The translations under genes were made by a program, and so were the position numbers. From NCBI GenBank assembly GCA_046331705.1, contig JAXLQJ010000037.1:1-64000 (forward strand): a stretch of 64,000 nt of DNA, written 5' to 3'. This DNA is from JADJOY01 sp046331705 [NCBI: bacterium]. GTDB taxonomy: Bacteria; JADJOY01. This document shows, one piece after another, positions 16,951 to 25,283 of this stretch (the stretch's first letter is position 1; the number at the start of each line of letters is the position of its first letter). The notes under the pieces were generated by a model that had not been told where the DNA came from, did not search any database, and saw only the letters and a program-made list of their open reading frames with translations.

Positions 16951-18597
16951 TCAGCGCAGCCGCGTCGCCAGATCGAAAACCTGACCGGTCCCGAACGAGA
17001 CGTTGAGACGGGACTCGTCTTCCGTGGAATTGAGCGCGAACCCGACGTCGAGCCTGAGCACCTTGCCGATGGCCGACGCCGGCAGGCCCACCCGCAACCC
17101 CACGCCCACGGACTGACGAAGCGCGTGAATCTCGAGCGGGTCCTCTTCGTCGATCGGCAGCGCCGCGTCGTAGAACGCGACCGCGCCCAGCGACGCCAAC
17201 CCCAGGATGCGCTCCCAGATGAACACCCGGTCCTCGACGTGCACCAACGAGCCGCCGTCGCCGTTGACGAAGCGGTCGGGATAGCCGCGCAACCCGTTGA
17301 GCCCGCCCACCACGAAGCGGTCCTCGGGATCGCGCCGATGGCTCGCTTCGCCGCGCCATTGGAAGGCGATCGTCTGGCGGGGCAGGCCGGTGAAATAGCC
17401 CTCGAGCCACCACGATCCCACCAGGTTCTCGGTGCCGCCGTCGCGGATGCGGGAGGACGCGCCGAGATCGAGCAGCACGATCCAGCGCTCGCTGGCCAGA
17501 CCATGATGCCAGGCTGCCGCGAACGATTGGGTGTCGCGATCCGAGCCGAGGGCCTCGGGCTGCACGCCGAATCCCAGGCTCGAGTTCCAACCCAGCGCGT
17601 AGTCCTCCTGGACCCCGAAGGAGCGCACGTTGCGACGGGTGACGTAGTCGTCCTCGACCCATTGCCAGGTGAGGCTCAGACCGCTGCGGCGCCGATCGCC
17701 GGGAAGCTCGCTGCTGGGGGTCGGCTCGACCTCGCCGAAGCGATCCTCGTGATACGTGTACGCACCGATCAGTCGATGCGCCACCGGGCCGGTGGCGTTG
17801 AGACGCAGGCCGTAGGTCGCGGTCACGCCGCGCTCCAGGTGGCGCCACTCGCGAACCGTTCGCCCGAGGTCGTAGAGGTGATCGGTGCCCGCGCTGTCGA
17901 AGGCACTGGCGCCATAGGCCTGGCGGGTGTCGTACGCGTAGAACGGCTGCTCGAGCGAGGCGTAGCGGAAGCGGCCGTCGGTGAGCTGATCGAACTCGAG
18001 CGCGGTGCGGTAGCGCGAGCGCAGGATGCGCGGGTCGGCGTACTGGAGCTGGATCTGATCGCGCTCCACGTCGTGGGTGAAGAACGTGCGGAGTTGCTTC
18101 CCCAGGCCGAGAAAATCGTTCTCCTGGAGCCCAGCCGTTCCGACCACCTCGCCGCCGCCGCCAGCCAGGTTGAATTGCGGCTGGAACGTCCACGTTTCCT
18201 GCGCGACCACCGCGAGATCGACGACGCCGGGCTCGACCGGAATGGCCGTGATGTGCACCTCGCGCAGATAGCCGAGGAGCCGGATGTTGCGCTCGCTCTC
18301 GCGCAGCAGACGCTCGTCGAGCGCGTCTCCCGGCTTCAGCAAGACCTCGTCTCGGACCACGTACTCGTACGTGGGGATCTTGAGCGCGTTGACCCAGCTG
18401 TAGGGGAAGCCGTCGAAGAGCTCGTCGTCGGCGACGTCGAAGATGGGCCGGACCCGGACGTCGATGCGTCGGACGCGGGGCGCGGCCTCGCCCTCGTCGG
18501 CGCGCGCCGCGTGGGCGCGCCCCAGCACGCCGAACGCGCCGACGAGCACGAGTGCCGCGATCACGACACGCTTGCGCCACTGGCGGGCGCGTGTCAT
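16951..18597 (-). CDS. BamA/TamA (Omp85)-family outer-membrane protein
   Basis: A 548-residue protein with a Sec signal peptide (basic MTRARQWRKR, hydrophobic core, cleavage after AHA near res. 30). One or two POTRA-like segments (res. 40-145) are followed by a C-terminal beta-barrel. Barrel strands alternate aromatic and polar residues, and FVVGGLNGLRGYPDRF corresponds to the conserved VRGY/F barrel motif of the Omp85 superfamily. It is shorter than BamA (about 800 aa, five POTRAs), so it is an accessory Omp85 or surface-antigen-domain protein. Its ATG lies 12 nt from the divergent ridA start, so the promoters of both must overlap coding sequence. Confidence 0.78.
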   Translation of the reverse strand: MTRARQWRKRVVIAALVLVGAFGVLGRAHAARADEGEAAPRVRRIDVRVRPIFDVADDELFDGFPYSWVNALKIPTYEYVVRDEVLLKPGDALDERLLRESERNIRLLGYLREVHITAIPVEPGVVDLAVVAQETWTFQPQFNLAGGGGEVVGTAGLQENDFLGLGKQLRTFFTHDVERDQIQLQYADPRILRSRYRTALEFDQLTDGRFRYASLEQPFYAYDTRQAYGASAFDSAGTDHLYDLGRTVREWRHLERGVTATYGLRLNATGPVAHRLIGAYTYHEDRFGEVEPTPSSELPGDRRRSGLSLTWQWVEDDYVTRRNVRSFGVQEDYALGWNSSLGFGVQPEALGSDRDTQSFAAAWHHGLASERWIVLLDLGASSRIRDGGTENLVGSWWLEGYFTGLPRQTIAFQWRGEASHRRDPEDRFVVGGLNGLRGYPDRFVNGDGGSLVHVEDRVFIWERILGLASLGAVAFYDAALPIDEEDPLEIHALRQSVGVGLRVGLPASAIGKVLRLDVGFALNSTEDESRLNVSFGTGQVFDLATRLR

Positions 18598-18609
18598 ACC
18601 GGGGCCCCC

Positions 18610-18987
18610 ATGGAGATCGTGACGACGAACGCGGCGCCGCGCGCCATCGGCCCCTATTCCCAGGCCGTGAAGGCGGGTGGGTTCCTGTTTCTCTCGGGAC
18701 AGATTCCGCTCGACCCGGCCACCGGCGAGATCGTCGCGGGCGACGTTCGCACCCAGGCTCGCCAGGTGTTCGCCAACTTGCGTGCCGTCCTCTCGGCCGC
18801 GGGCTTGGACCCGGCGGCGATCGTGAAGACCACGATCTTCCTGACGGACATGGCGGACTTCGGCGCGGTGAACGAGCTCTACGCCGAGCTGGTCGGGGAT
18901 CACCGCCCGGCGCGTTCGACGGTGGCGGTGGCTGCGTTGCCGCGCGGCGCTCGCATCGAGGTGGAAGCGATCGCCATCGGCGCCTGA
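18610..18987 (+). CDS. ridA: RidA family reactive-intermediate deaminase
   Basis: A 125-residue YjgF/YER057c/UK114 protein that hydrolyses reactive enamine/imine intermediates produced by PLP enzymes such as threonine dehydratase. The N-terminus (AAPRAIGPYSQAVKAG), FLSGQIPLDPATGEI, KTTIFLTDMADF and the C-terminal LPRGARIEVEAIAI are near-consensus, with the substrate-binding Arg present. Full length. No strong ribosome site is seen before the ATG at 18610. The gene may be leaderless or share a promoter region lying inside the divergent Omp85 gene. Confidence 0.93.
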   Translation: MEIVTTNAAPRAIGPYSQAVKAGGFLFLSGQIPLDPATGEIVAGDVRTQARQVFANLRAVLSAAGLDPAAIVKTTIFLTDMADFGAVNELYAELVGDHRPARSTVAVAALPRGARIEVEAIAIGA

Positions 18988-19005
18988 TCGGTGGGTGGGG
19001 AACGA

Positions 19006-19040
19006 AGCCCCGGCGGCTGGCTCAGCCGGGTCCCGGGGCT
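19006..19040. terminator. Bidirectional hairpin between ridA and rpmB
   Basis: A perfect 8-bp stem AGCCCCGG/CCGGGGCT (19006-19013 with 19033-19040) encloses a second 5-bp stem CGGCT/AGCCG (19014-19018 with 19024-19028). It sits between two convergent stop codons and has no T-run, as is common for high-GC terminator-like hairpins. Confidence 0.5.
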
Positions 19041-19066
19041 CGTACGCCACGGCGCTGGATGGACCG

Positions 19067-19255
19067 TCAGGCGGCCTTCTTCACCCGTCCCGATCGAATG
19101 CACCCGGTACAGATACGCATCCGCACGACGCGTGCGTCGGTTTGGACGCGAACGCTCTTCAGGTTGGGCTGGGAGCGCTTGATCGTTCGGATGTGGGAGT
19201 GGCTGACCTGCCGCCCCTTGAGATAGCTCTTGCCACAGATCTCGCACGCACGCAT
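19067..19255 (-). CDS. rpmB: 50S ribosomal protein bL28 (zinc-binding form)
   Basis: A 62-residue large-subunit ribosomal protein of the usual short length. MRACEICGKS and VSHSHIRTIKRSQPNL match the bL28 signature. Cysteines C4, C7, C49 and C52 form a complete zinc-binding (C+) set, as opposed to the zinc-free C- paralogue that some genomes carry for zinc limitation. GGAGG lies 8 nt before the ATG at 19255. It is alone, not next to rpmG, and convergent with ridA. Confidence 0.95.
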   Translation of the reverse strand: MRACEICGKSYLKGRQVSHSHIRTIKRSQPNLKSVRVQTDARVVRMRICTGCIRSGRVKKAA

Positions 19256-19425
19256 CTTTCATGCCTCCAGAAAAAAGCGAGCGCGGACCCTAACATACGA
19301 ATGTCCGGCGCGCCAAGGCGGAGACCGCGTCGCGGTCCGGACGCGCGACCGCCCCGCACCGATCGACGGCGTGCGATCCGATCCGCGCGCCGCCCCAACA
19401 CACCGCAACCGAGCGAGGAGAGCCG

Positions 19426-19665
19426 ATGAAGACCGACGAAGACAAGCGTTTCGACGTGCGCATCCTGGACCGGAACCTGAAAGACCGCGTGATCTCGCAG
19501 GCCGACATCGACAAGACCTGCGCCGCGCTTCCCGACCTGGCCGACGAGTTCGACTGGGTCGACTACGCACACATCACCAGCGCCCACGTGGGAAAGCTCG
19601 CCGCTCGCGGCGAGGGGAGCGAGAGCGAAGCGGGGGCCTCGAGCACCCTCGACCTCGACGACTGA
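19426..19665 (+). CDS. Small acidic protein of unknown function
   Basis: A 79-residue hydrophilic protein that I do not recognise. It is rich in Asp and Glu, begins MKTDEDKRFDVRILDRNL and has a likely helical middle (ISQADIDKTCAALPDLADEF) and an acidic Ser-rich tail. A GAGGAGAG ribosome site lies 5 nt before the ATG, which makes it a credible gene despite its size. No membrane segment or metal motif. Divergent from rpmB, with 170 nt between. Confidence 0.6.
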   Translation: MKTDEDKRFDVRILDRNLKDRVISQADIDKTCAALPDLADEFDWVDYAHITSAHVGKLAARGEGSESEAGASSTLDLDD

Positions 19666-19825
19666 ACGTCGCCGCACACGGCGTCGCCGGCGAAGGCGAC
19701 GACGGCGTCCACTGGCGTGAAGACCCGCGCCGGGCGCGACCCTCCGGGGTTGGCCCGGCGCTCGTTCGTCGAGCGCTGCTCCGGGCCGCGCCTTCGAGCG
19801 AGCGGCGGCCCAGCGCCCACCAAGC

Positions 19826-20158
19826 TCAGCTGCCGCGCGAGCTCTGGTTCTGCCGTTCCAGGAACTCGTCCCAGCCCATCACCGCGACGCCGTCCGGGGC
19901 GCGTCCCGTGAAGCCGACGTCCAGCGCGTCGTCGATCTTGAGGCTGCGCAGCGGGTCGTAGCTGATGCGCGCATCGTCGATGACGACCAGCTCGCCCTCG
20001 ACCCGGAAGCTCACTTGCTCCACCACGAATTCCTCGATCGGGATGGCCTGCGCCAGCTCCACCGCTTGACCCGCCACCACACACGGCACGGAGCGGTCGT
20101 CGCTGCCGAAATGGGTCGCGGGAGCCTGGATGCGCAACACCTGCGCTGGGATCTTCAT
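19826..20158 (-). CDS. Unknown protein downstream of purN
   Basis: A 110-residue soluble protein of unknown function. It alternates short hydrophobic strands and acidic turns (VVEQVSFRVEGELVVIDDARISYD), suggesting a small beta-rich fold, and ends in a charged helix (GWDEFLERQNQSS). Its ATG overlaps the purN stop in the form TGATG, and a GTG three bases upstream is an alternative start. A GAGGA ribosome site lies in the purN 3' end. The overlap argues that it is translated as the third member of the purM-purN operon. There is no evidence for a purine role beyond that. Confidence 0.6.
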   Translation of the reverse strand: MKIPAQVLRIQAPATHFGSDDRSVPCVVAGQAVELAQAIPIEEFVVEQVSFRVEGELVVIDDARISYDPLRSLKIDDALDVGFTGRAPDGVAVMGWDEFLERQNQSSRGS

Positions 20159-20865
20159 CACGGGGATTCCTCGAGAAGGGCGCCACGAGCGCCAGCAGCG
20201 AGGCCGGGCTCGAGCGGGGGATTGTGCGAGGCGCGCGCTTGCGCGAGCGCGGCGCCGTCGACCTGCACGGCCCGTCCCACGATGCGCACGCGACCCTCGG
20301 CGATCCAGCGGATCGCTTGGGGATAGATCCGGTGCTCCTCGGCCAGGATGCGGGCCGCGAGCGATTCCTCGTCGTCATCCGGCAACACCGGCACGACCGC
20401 CTGCACGATGATCGGGCCGGTGTCCGTGCCCTCGTCGACGAAGTGAACCGTGCAGCCGGTGAACCGCACGCCGTACTGGAACGCCTGGCGCTGCGCGTGG
20501 ATGCCGGGGAAGCTCGGCAAGAGGGCGGGGTGGATGTTCACGAGACGGCCCGCCCAGCGGCGCACGAAGAAGGGGCTCAGCACCCGCATGAAGCCCGCCA
20601 GCACCACGAGCTCGACGCCAGCGCGCTCGAGCTCCGCCGTGAGCGCCCGCTCGAAGTCCTCGCGGCTCGCGAAGCCGCGGTGCTCGACGACGACCGTCGG
20701 CACGCCGGCGGCGGCGGCGCGCGCCAACCCCTTGGCCTGCGCATCGTTGCTGATCACGACGCCGATCGCGCACGGCAAGCCGCCGTCCGCCACGCGATCG
20801 AGGATCGCCTGCAGGTTCGAGCCACTCCCCGAGATGAGCACGCCGAGGATGCGCGGGGGCGTCAT
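20158..20865 (-). CDS. purN: Phosphoribosylglycinamide formyltransferase
   Basis: Transfers the formyl group of 10-formyl-THF to GAR in purine synthesis. The 235 residues hold the nucleotide-binding ISGSGSNLQ (11-19), the catalytic N110 and H112 in VNIHPALLPSFPG, and D148 in VDEGTDTGP, the three residues known from E. coli PurN. The C-terminus is about 20 residues longer than in E. coli. The ATG at 20865 overlaps the purM stop (ATGA), so the two are coupled, the usual purM-purN order. Confidence 0.95.
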   Translation of the reverse strand: MTPPRILGVLISGSGSNLQAILDRVADGGLPCAIGVVISNDAQAKGLARAAAAGVPTVVVEHRGFASREDFERALTAELERAGVELVVLAGFMRVLSPFFVRRWAGRLVNIHPALLPSFPGIHAQRQAFQYGVRFTGCTVHFVDEGTDTGPIIVQAVVPVLPDDDEESLAARILAEEHRIYPQAIRWIAEGRVRIVGRAVQVDGAALAQARASHNPPLEPGLAAGARGALLEESP

Positions 20866-21920
20866 GGCGGGCCGAGCCACTCGATCGCTGCGCCCTCGGC
20901 GACGCGCGGGACGACCTCGCCGATCGTGACCGGAGCCTCGCCCTCGGCGCGCAGCACCGCGCACACGTCGTCCACGTGCGCCGGCGGCACGATCAGCACC
21001 ATGCCGACACCCATGTTGAACGTCCGCCAGGCCTCCTCGGCGCCCACTCCCTTGGCCACCAGGAAGCGGAAGATCGCCGGCACCGTCCACGCCGAGCGGT
21101 CGATTCGCGCCGCGAGCTGCACGGGCAAGCAGCGCGGCAGCTTCTTCTCGAAGCTGCCGCCGGTGATGTGCGCGGCACCTCGCACCACGCCCAGCCCGAA
21201 CGCCGCCAGCACCGAGCGGCAATAGATCCGCGTGGGCGTCAGCAGCACCTCGCCGAGCGATCGCGAGCCGAGGTCCGGCACCACCAGGTGGGGATCGAGG
21301 CCGTGATGCTCGAAGAGCACGCGACGCACCAGCGAATAGCCGTTGGAGTGCAGCCCGCTCGACGGCAAACCGATCAAGACGTCGCCCGCGGCCACGTCGT
21401 TGGCGCTCGGGATGCGCTCGCGCTCGACCACGCCCACGGCGAATCCCGCGAGGTCGTACTCACCGGCGGGATACGAGTCCGGCATCTCGGCCGTCTCGCC
21501 GCCGATCAGCGAGCAGCGCGCTTGCGCGCAGCCGTCGCGGATCCCGGCGACCACGCGCTCCGCCACCCCCGCCTCGAGGAGCCCGGTCGCGAAGTAATCC
21601 AGGAAGAAGAGCGGTTCCGCCGCCTGCGGCAGCAAGTCGTTCACCACCATCGCCACCAGGTCGATGCCCACGGTGTCGTGGCGACCCATGCGAAACGCGA
21701 TGCGCAGCTTGGTGCCGACGCCGTCGGTCGACGACACCAGCACCGGCGCCCGGTAGCGCGCGGTGTCGAGCTGGAAGAGGGCGCCGAAGCCGCCGATGTC
21801 GCCCAACACCTCGGGGCGTCGGGTCACCGACGCGAGCGCACGGAAGTGGGCGACCAGATCCTCGGCGGCGTCCACGTCGACGCCGGCGTCCCGGTAGGTG
21901 AAGCCATTGCCCTCAGCCAC
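20862..21920 (-). CDS. purM: Phosphoribosylformylglycinamidine cyclo-ligase (AIR synthetase)
   Basis: ATP-dependent ring closure of FGAM to AIR. The 352-residue protein has the PurM/HypE/SelD two-domain fold. The N-terminal TYRDAGVDVDAAEDLV is typical, as are LVSSTDGVGTKLRIA, the metal-binding MVVNDLL, LIGGETAEMPD, and LPSSGLHSNGYSLVR. The start is a GTG at 21920, giving the standard length. It leads a three-gene leftward operon (purM, purN, unknown). It is divergent from the GH99-like gene, with 241 nt between. Confidence 0.95.
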   Translation of the reverse strand: MAEGNGFTYRDAGVDVDAAEDLVAHFRALASVTRRPEVLGDIGGFGALFQLDTARYRAPVLVSSTDGVGTKLRIAFRMGRHDTVGIDLVAMVVNDLLPQAAEPLFFLDYFATGLLEAGVAERVVAGIRDGCAQARCSLIGGETAEMPDSYPAGEYDLAGFAVGVVERERIPSANDVAAGDVLIGLPSSGLHSNGYSLVRRVLFEHHGLDPHLVVPDLGSRSLGEVLLTPTRIYCRSVLAAFGLGVVRGAAHITGGSFEKKLPRCLPVQLAARIDRSAWTVPAIFRFLVAKGVGAEEAWRTFNMGVGMVLIVPPAHVDDVCAVLRAEGEAPVTIGEVVPRVAEGAAIEWLGPP

Positions 21921-22161
21921 GATCTCGACCCGGCAACCTTTCCGCGCGCCGAGGCCGCTCGTCGCGAGCCCGCACCCGCACCCGCGCCCGCCCGGGCTCG
22001 CCGCCCCGGCACCGCCCGTCGCGCCGCGCGCGAGCAGCGACTTAGCGGGGCGGCCGACGCCGCGTCAACCGCGGCGAGCGCGGCGCGAGCGGTTGACGCC
22101 CAGCCTCGCGATCGACCATGAAGCGGCGCCGGCGCGTGGGTCCGCGACGGCACCGCGAGCC

Positions 22162-23637
22162 ATGTCACGTCCACGATCGTCTCGCCGAGGGACGCGCCGC
22201 GCGCTCGCGGCGCTCGGCGTTCTGGCGCTCGCGGCCGCGGCGTTGCTGGCGCCGCGGCTGCTCGTGAGCAGCGGTCACGATGCCTGGTCGCGGATCCTGG
22301 TGGGGGCCTACTACTACGTCTGGTTCCCGGAGAACTGGAAGCTCGGCGCGCTCGGTGACCGCACCGTGCCGCGGATCGAGCCCGCGCTCGGTCGCTATTC
22401 CTCGCGCGATCCGGCCATCGCGGAGAAGCACATCGCCTGGGCCACCGAGCATGGGATCGACTTCTTCGTGCTGTCGTGGTGGCCGCAGGATCCCGAGATC
22501 GAGCGCCGGGCGCAGGAAGGGTTCCTCCGCGCCCGGAACCTGGGCGACGTCCGCTTCTGCCTGCTCTACGAGTCCCAGGGGCTCGCGTTCCATCCCGGGC
22601 TCGGCACCGTCAACTTCGGCGGACTCACGATCGAGGAGTTCCTGAAGCACTTCGACGTGATCGCGGATCGCTACTTCTCGAACCCGAGCTACCTCCGGAT
22701 CGACGGGCGCCCCGTGGTGATCCTCTACATCACGCGCACCTACACCGGGCTCTACGCCGACGCGATCCACCAGCTGCGCCGCCGGATGCGCAAGCGCGGC
22801 ATCGATGTCTTCCTGGTGGGCGACGAGATCTTCTGGAAGGTGAAGCGCGGCGACACGCTGGAGGCGGACCAGCACGAGCCCGTCGCGGCGCGGGTGCAGC
22901 TCTTCGATGCGATCACCTCCTACAACCTCTACGAGGGAGAGTTCGAGCAGCATCGCGGCTACCGCGGGCTCTTGCGGCTCCTGAGCGACGCGCGCGGGCT
23001 CTACCGCCGCTACCGAGACGCGGCGGGAGAGCGCACGGTGCTCTTTCCCCAGGTGCTGCCTGGCTACAACGACCGCGTCATGCGCTTGCCGAGCGTCGAT
23101 CACTTCGCGATCCCGCGTGTGACCCGCCCCGAGGACGCGCCGGGCAGCACCCTGGCGACCTACATCGCGCGCGTCGCGCGCCCGTTCCTCGACCCGCGCG
23201 CGCCGGTCGCGCTCGTCACCAGCTTCAACGAGTGGAACGAGGGCAGTCAGATCGAGCCCACCCAGACCAGCGTCGTGACCACCCGCGACTCGAGTCGGGA
23301 CGGGCAGCGATTCACGCAAGGGTTTCCGTACCAGGGCTACGGCGCCGCCGAGCTCGAGACCTTGCGCGACGCGTTCGTCGCCGTCTCGGGACGGGTCACG
23401 AGCGCTGCCGACGCGACGCCGCGCGCCGGTGTCGAGATCAGCGCGTGGTCGGGGCCCGAGCGCGCCGCGGCGGCGCGTACCACGAGCGACGGGATCTACA
23501 CCTTGTCGCGCCGCTGGCTGAAGCCGGGTGTGCGTTATCGCATCGTCGCCGGCGACCCCGATCTCGGCCCCTCGCCGAGCCGAGTCGTCGAGATCGACGC
23601 CGACCATACGCAAAGCGGCGTGGACCTCGCGTTGTGA
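22162..23637 (+). CDS. GH99-like (WbsX-type) secreted or membrane-anchored glycan enzyme
   Basis: A 491-residue protein. An Arg-rich N-terminus followed by a hydrophobic helix (about res. 14-35) is a signal peptide or anchor. The main domain (about res. 45-400) is a TIM-barrel like GH99/WbsX proteins: VGAYYYVWFPENW at the start, FFVLSWWPQDP, VVILYITRTY, and TSFNEWNEGSQIEPT, the family's acidic FNEW motif. The last 90 residues form a carboxypeptidase-regulatory-like beta-sandwich (SGRVTSAADATPRAGVEISAW). Related proteins occur in O-antigen clusters as endo-alpha-mannanase-like hydrolases or putative glycosyltransferases. Its TGA overlaps the GTG of the GT39-like gene. Confidence 0.75.
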   Translation: MSRPRSSRRGTRRALAALGVLALAAAALLAPRLLVSSGHDAWSRILVGAYYYVWFPENWKLGALGDRTVPRIEPALGRYSSRDPAIAEKHIAWATEHGIDFFVLSWWPQDPEIERRAQEGFLRARNLGDVRFCLLYESQGLAFHPGLGTVNFGGLTIEEFLKHFDVIADRYFSNPSYLRIDGRPVVILYITRTYTGLYADAIHQLRRRMRKRGIDVFLVGDEIFWKVKRGDTLEADQHEPVAARVQLFDAITSYNLYEGEFEQHRGYRGLLRLLSDARGLYRRYRDAAGERTVLFPQVLPGYNDRVMRLPSVDHFAIPRVTRPEDAPGSTLATYIARVARPFLDPRAPVALVTSFNEWNEGSQIEPTQTSVVTTRDSSRDGQRFTQGFPYQGYGAAELETLRDAFVAVSGRVTSAADATPRAGVEISAWSGPERAAAARTTSDGIYTLSRRWLKPGVRYRIVAGDPDLGPSPSRVVEIDADHTQSGVDLAL

Positions 23638-25235
23638 CCTCGAGCGCGGCGACGGCGAGCGAGCCCGGTGCCGCCACGCGCGTTCCGCCGCCGGTCGGCG
23701 GATCGCCGCGCTGGCGCCACCCGGTGGTGCCATGGCTCGCGCTCGTGACCTTGGCGGCGGCGCTGCGCGCGACGCTGATCGCGCTCGACCACGGCGTCAC
23801 CCTCGATTCCGACGAGGCCGTCATCGGGCTCATGGCGCGCCACATCCTGGCGCACGGCGCGCGACCGATCTTCTTCTACGGGCAGGAGTACATGGGCGCG
23901 TTCGAGGCCTACGTGGCGGCGGCGGCGTTTGCGCTCGCCGGCGCATCGACGCTCGCGCTCAAGGGCACGATGCTGGTGCTCGACCTGCTGCTGGTGCTGT
24001 CGTTCGTCGCCCTCGGCCGCGCCGCCCTCGACCGCCGCGCCGGATGGCTCGCCGGGCTCTACGCGGCGCTCGCGCCCGCGTTCCTCGCGATCTACGGGCT
24101 CAAGGCGCGCGGCGGCTACGTGGAGACGGTGCTGGTCGGGAACCTGCTGTTCGCGGGCGCCGCGAGCCTCGGCAAGCTCGCACCGCGCGCGTGCGCCGTC
24201 CGCGCGCTGACGCTCGGCGCGCTCGCCGGGCTGGGCTTCTGGACGCACACCCTCGTGGCTCTCTACTTCCCGGTGGCGGCGCTGATCTGGCTCGCGAGCG
24301 GCGCGCAGGCTCGGCGGCTGCAACCGATCGCGCTCGCGCTCGCTGGCGCGCTCGTGGGCTCGGCGCCGTTTTGGTGGCGCAACGCCCACACCGGTTTCCA
24401 GTCGTTCGGCAACGTGAGCTGGGTCGACGGAGCGACCGCCTGGCGACACCTGCTGGAGCTGCTGCGGGTGGGGTTGCCCACCGTCCTCGGCGCGCGCCCG
24501 ATCTGGGCGTTCGAGGAGATCGCGCCGGCGGCCGGGATCGCGTTCGCGCTGGTCAACGCGTGGCTCGCGCTCGCGAGCGTGCGCCGCTCGCTCCGCCCGG
24601 ACGTCGAGCCGGCGCGGCGCGCCGTGGTGCTCGGCGCGTGGGCGACGGCGCTGCTCGCGCTCGCCGTGGACGCGAAGAGCGTGTTCGGCGCCGAGTCGCG
24701 CGAGCCGCGCTATCTCTTTCCCGTCTACACGGCATTGGGGCTCTCCTTCGGCATCGCGGCCGCGGACGCGTGGCAGCGGCGACAGCGGGCGGTGCAGCTG
24801 CTCTGCGTCGCGTTGCTGGGCGGACATCTCTTCGGCATCGCGCGCCAGGATCCCGCGCTGATGCTCGGCATCTCGGCGGGGCAGCGCGTGGCGCAGCGCA
24901 ACGACCGCCTGCTCGCGCTCCTTGACAAGCTGGGCATCCGCAGCATCTACACGGATTATTGGGTGTCCTACCGGCTCGCCTTCGAGAGCGGCGAGCGGAT
25001 CCGAGCGCGGCCTTACGGCCACGTGGTGGTCGAGCGCATCCCTGCCATGAGCGCCGAGGTCGAGGGCGATCCCAACCCCGCGTTCGTGCTGCTCGGCGAC
25101 GCCGCTTCCGGGTTTCGCGCCGCGCTCGAGCGTCGCGGCCTCGGGTTCCGCGAACGGGCGGCGGGACCGTACCGGGTGTTCTACCGGGTGGAGGGCCTCG
25201 ACGAAGTGCGCCGCTGGACGTATCCGTTCGGCTGA
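23634..25235 (+). CDS. GT39/ArnT-like membrane glycosyltransferase
   Basis: A 533-residue integral membrane protein with about 11 hydrophobic helices. The first luminal loop carries TLDSDEAVIGLMARHI, the acidic motif of PMT/ArnT-type (GT-C) transferases that use polyprenyl-phosphate sugars. A hydrophilic periplasmic domain follows the last helix. The start is GTG at 23634, overlapping the previous stop (GTGA), so it is translationally coupled to the GH99-like gene. The pair may act on one periplasmic glycan. The donor sugar is unknown. Confidence 0.75.
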   Translation: MTSSAATASEPGAATRVPPPVGGSPRWRHPVVPWLALVTLAAALRATLIALDHGVTLDSDEAVIGLMARHILAHGARPIFFYGQEYMGAFEAYVAAAAFALAGASTLALKGTMLVLDLLLVLSFVALGRAALDRRAGWLAGLYAALAPAFLAIYGLKARGGYVETVLVGNLLFAGAASLGKLAPRACAVRALTLGALAGLGFWTHTLVALYFPVAALIWLASGAQARRLQPIALALAGALVGSAPFWWRNAHTGFQSFGNVSWVDGATAWRHLLELLRVGLPTVLGARPIWAFEEIAPAAGIAFALVNAWLALASVRRSLRPDVEPARRAVVLGAWATALLALAVDAKSVFGAESREPRYLFPVYTALGLSFGIAAADAWQRRQRAVQLLCVALLGGHLFGIARQDPALMLGISAGQRVAQRNDRLLALLDKLGIRSIYTDYWVSYRLAFESGERIRARPYGHVVVERIPAMSAEVEGDPNPAFVLLGDAASGFRAALERRGLGFRERAAGPYRVFYRVEGLDEVRRWTYPFG

Positions 25236-25283
25236 TCGGCGACGCGCCTCCTCCGGCGCGCACGCCGGGCGACGGCGAGCGGC

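Noticed and set aside
15943-18609. Plus-strand frame of about 890 codons running into ridA
   Set aside because: Antisense to UDP-glucose pyrophosphorylase and the Omp85-type gene; only the ridA part from 18610 is coding.
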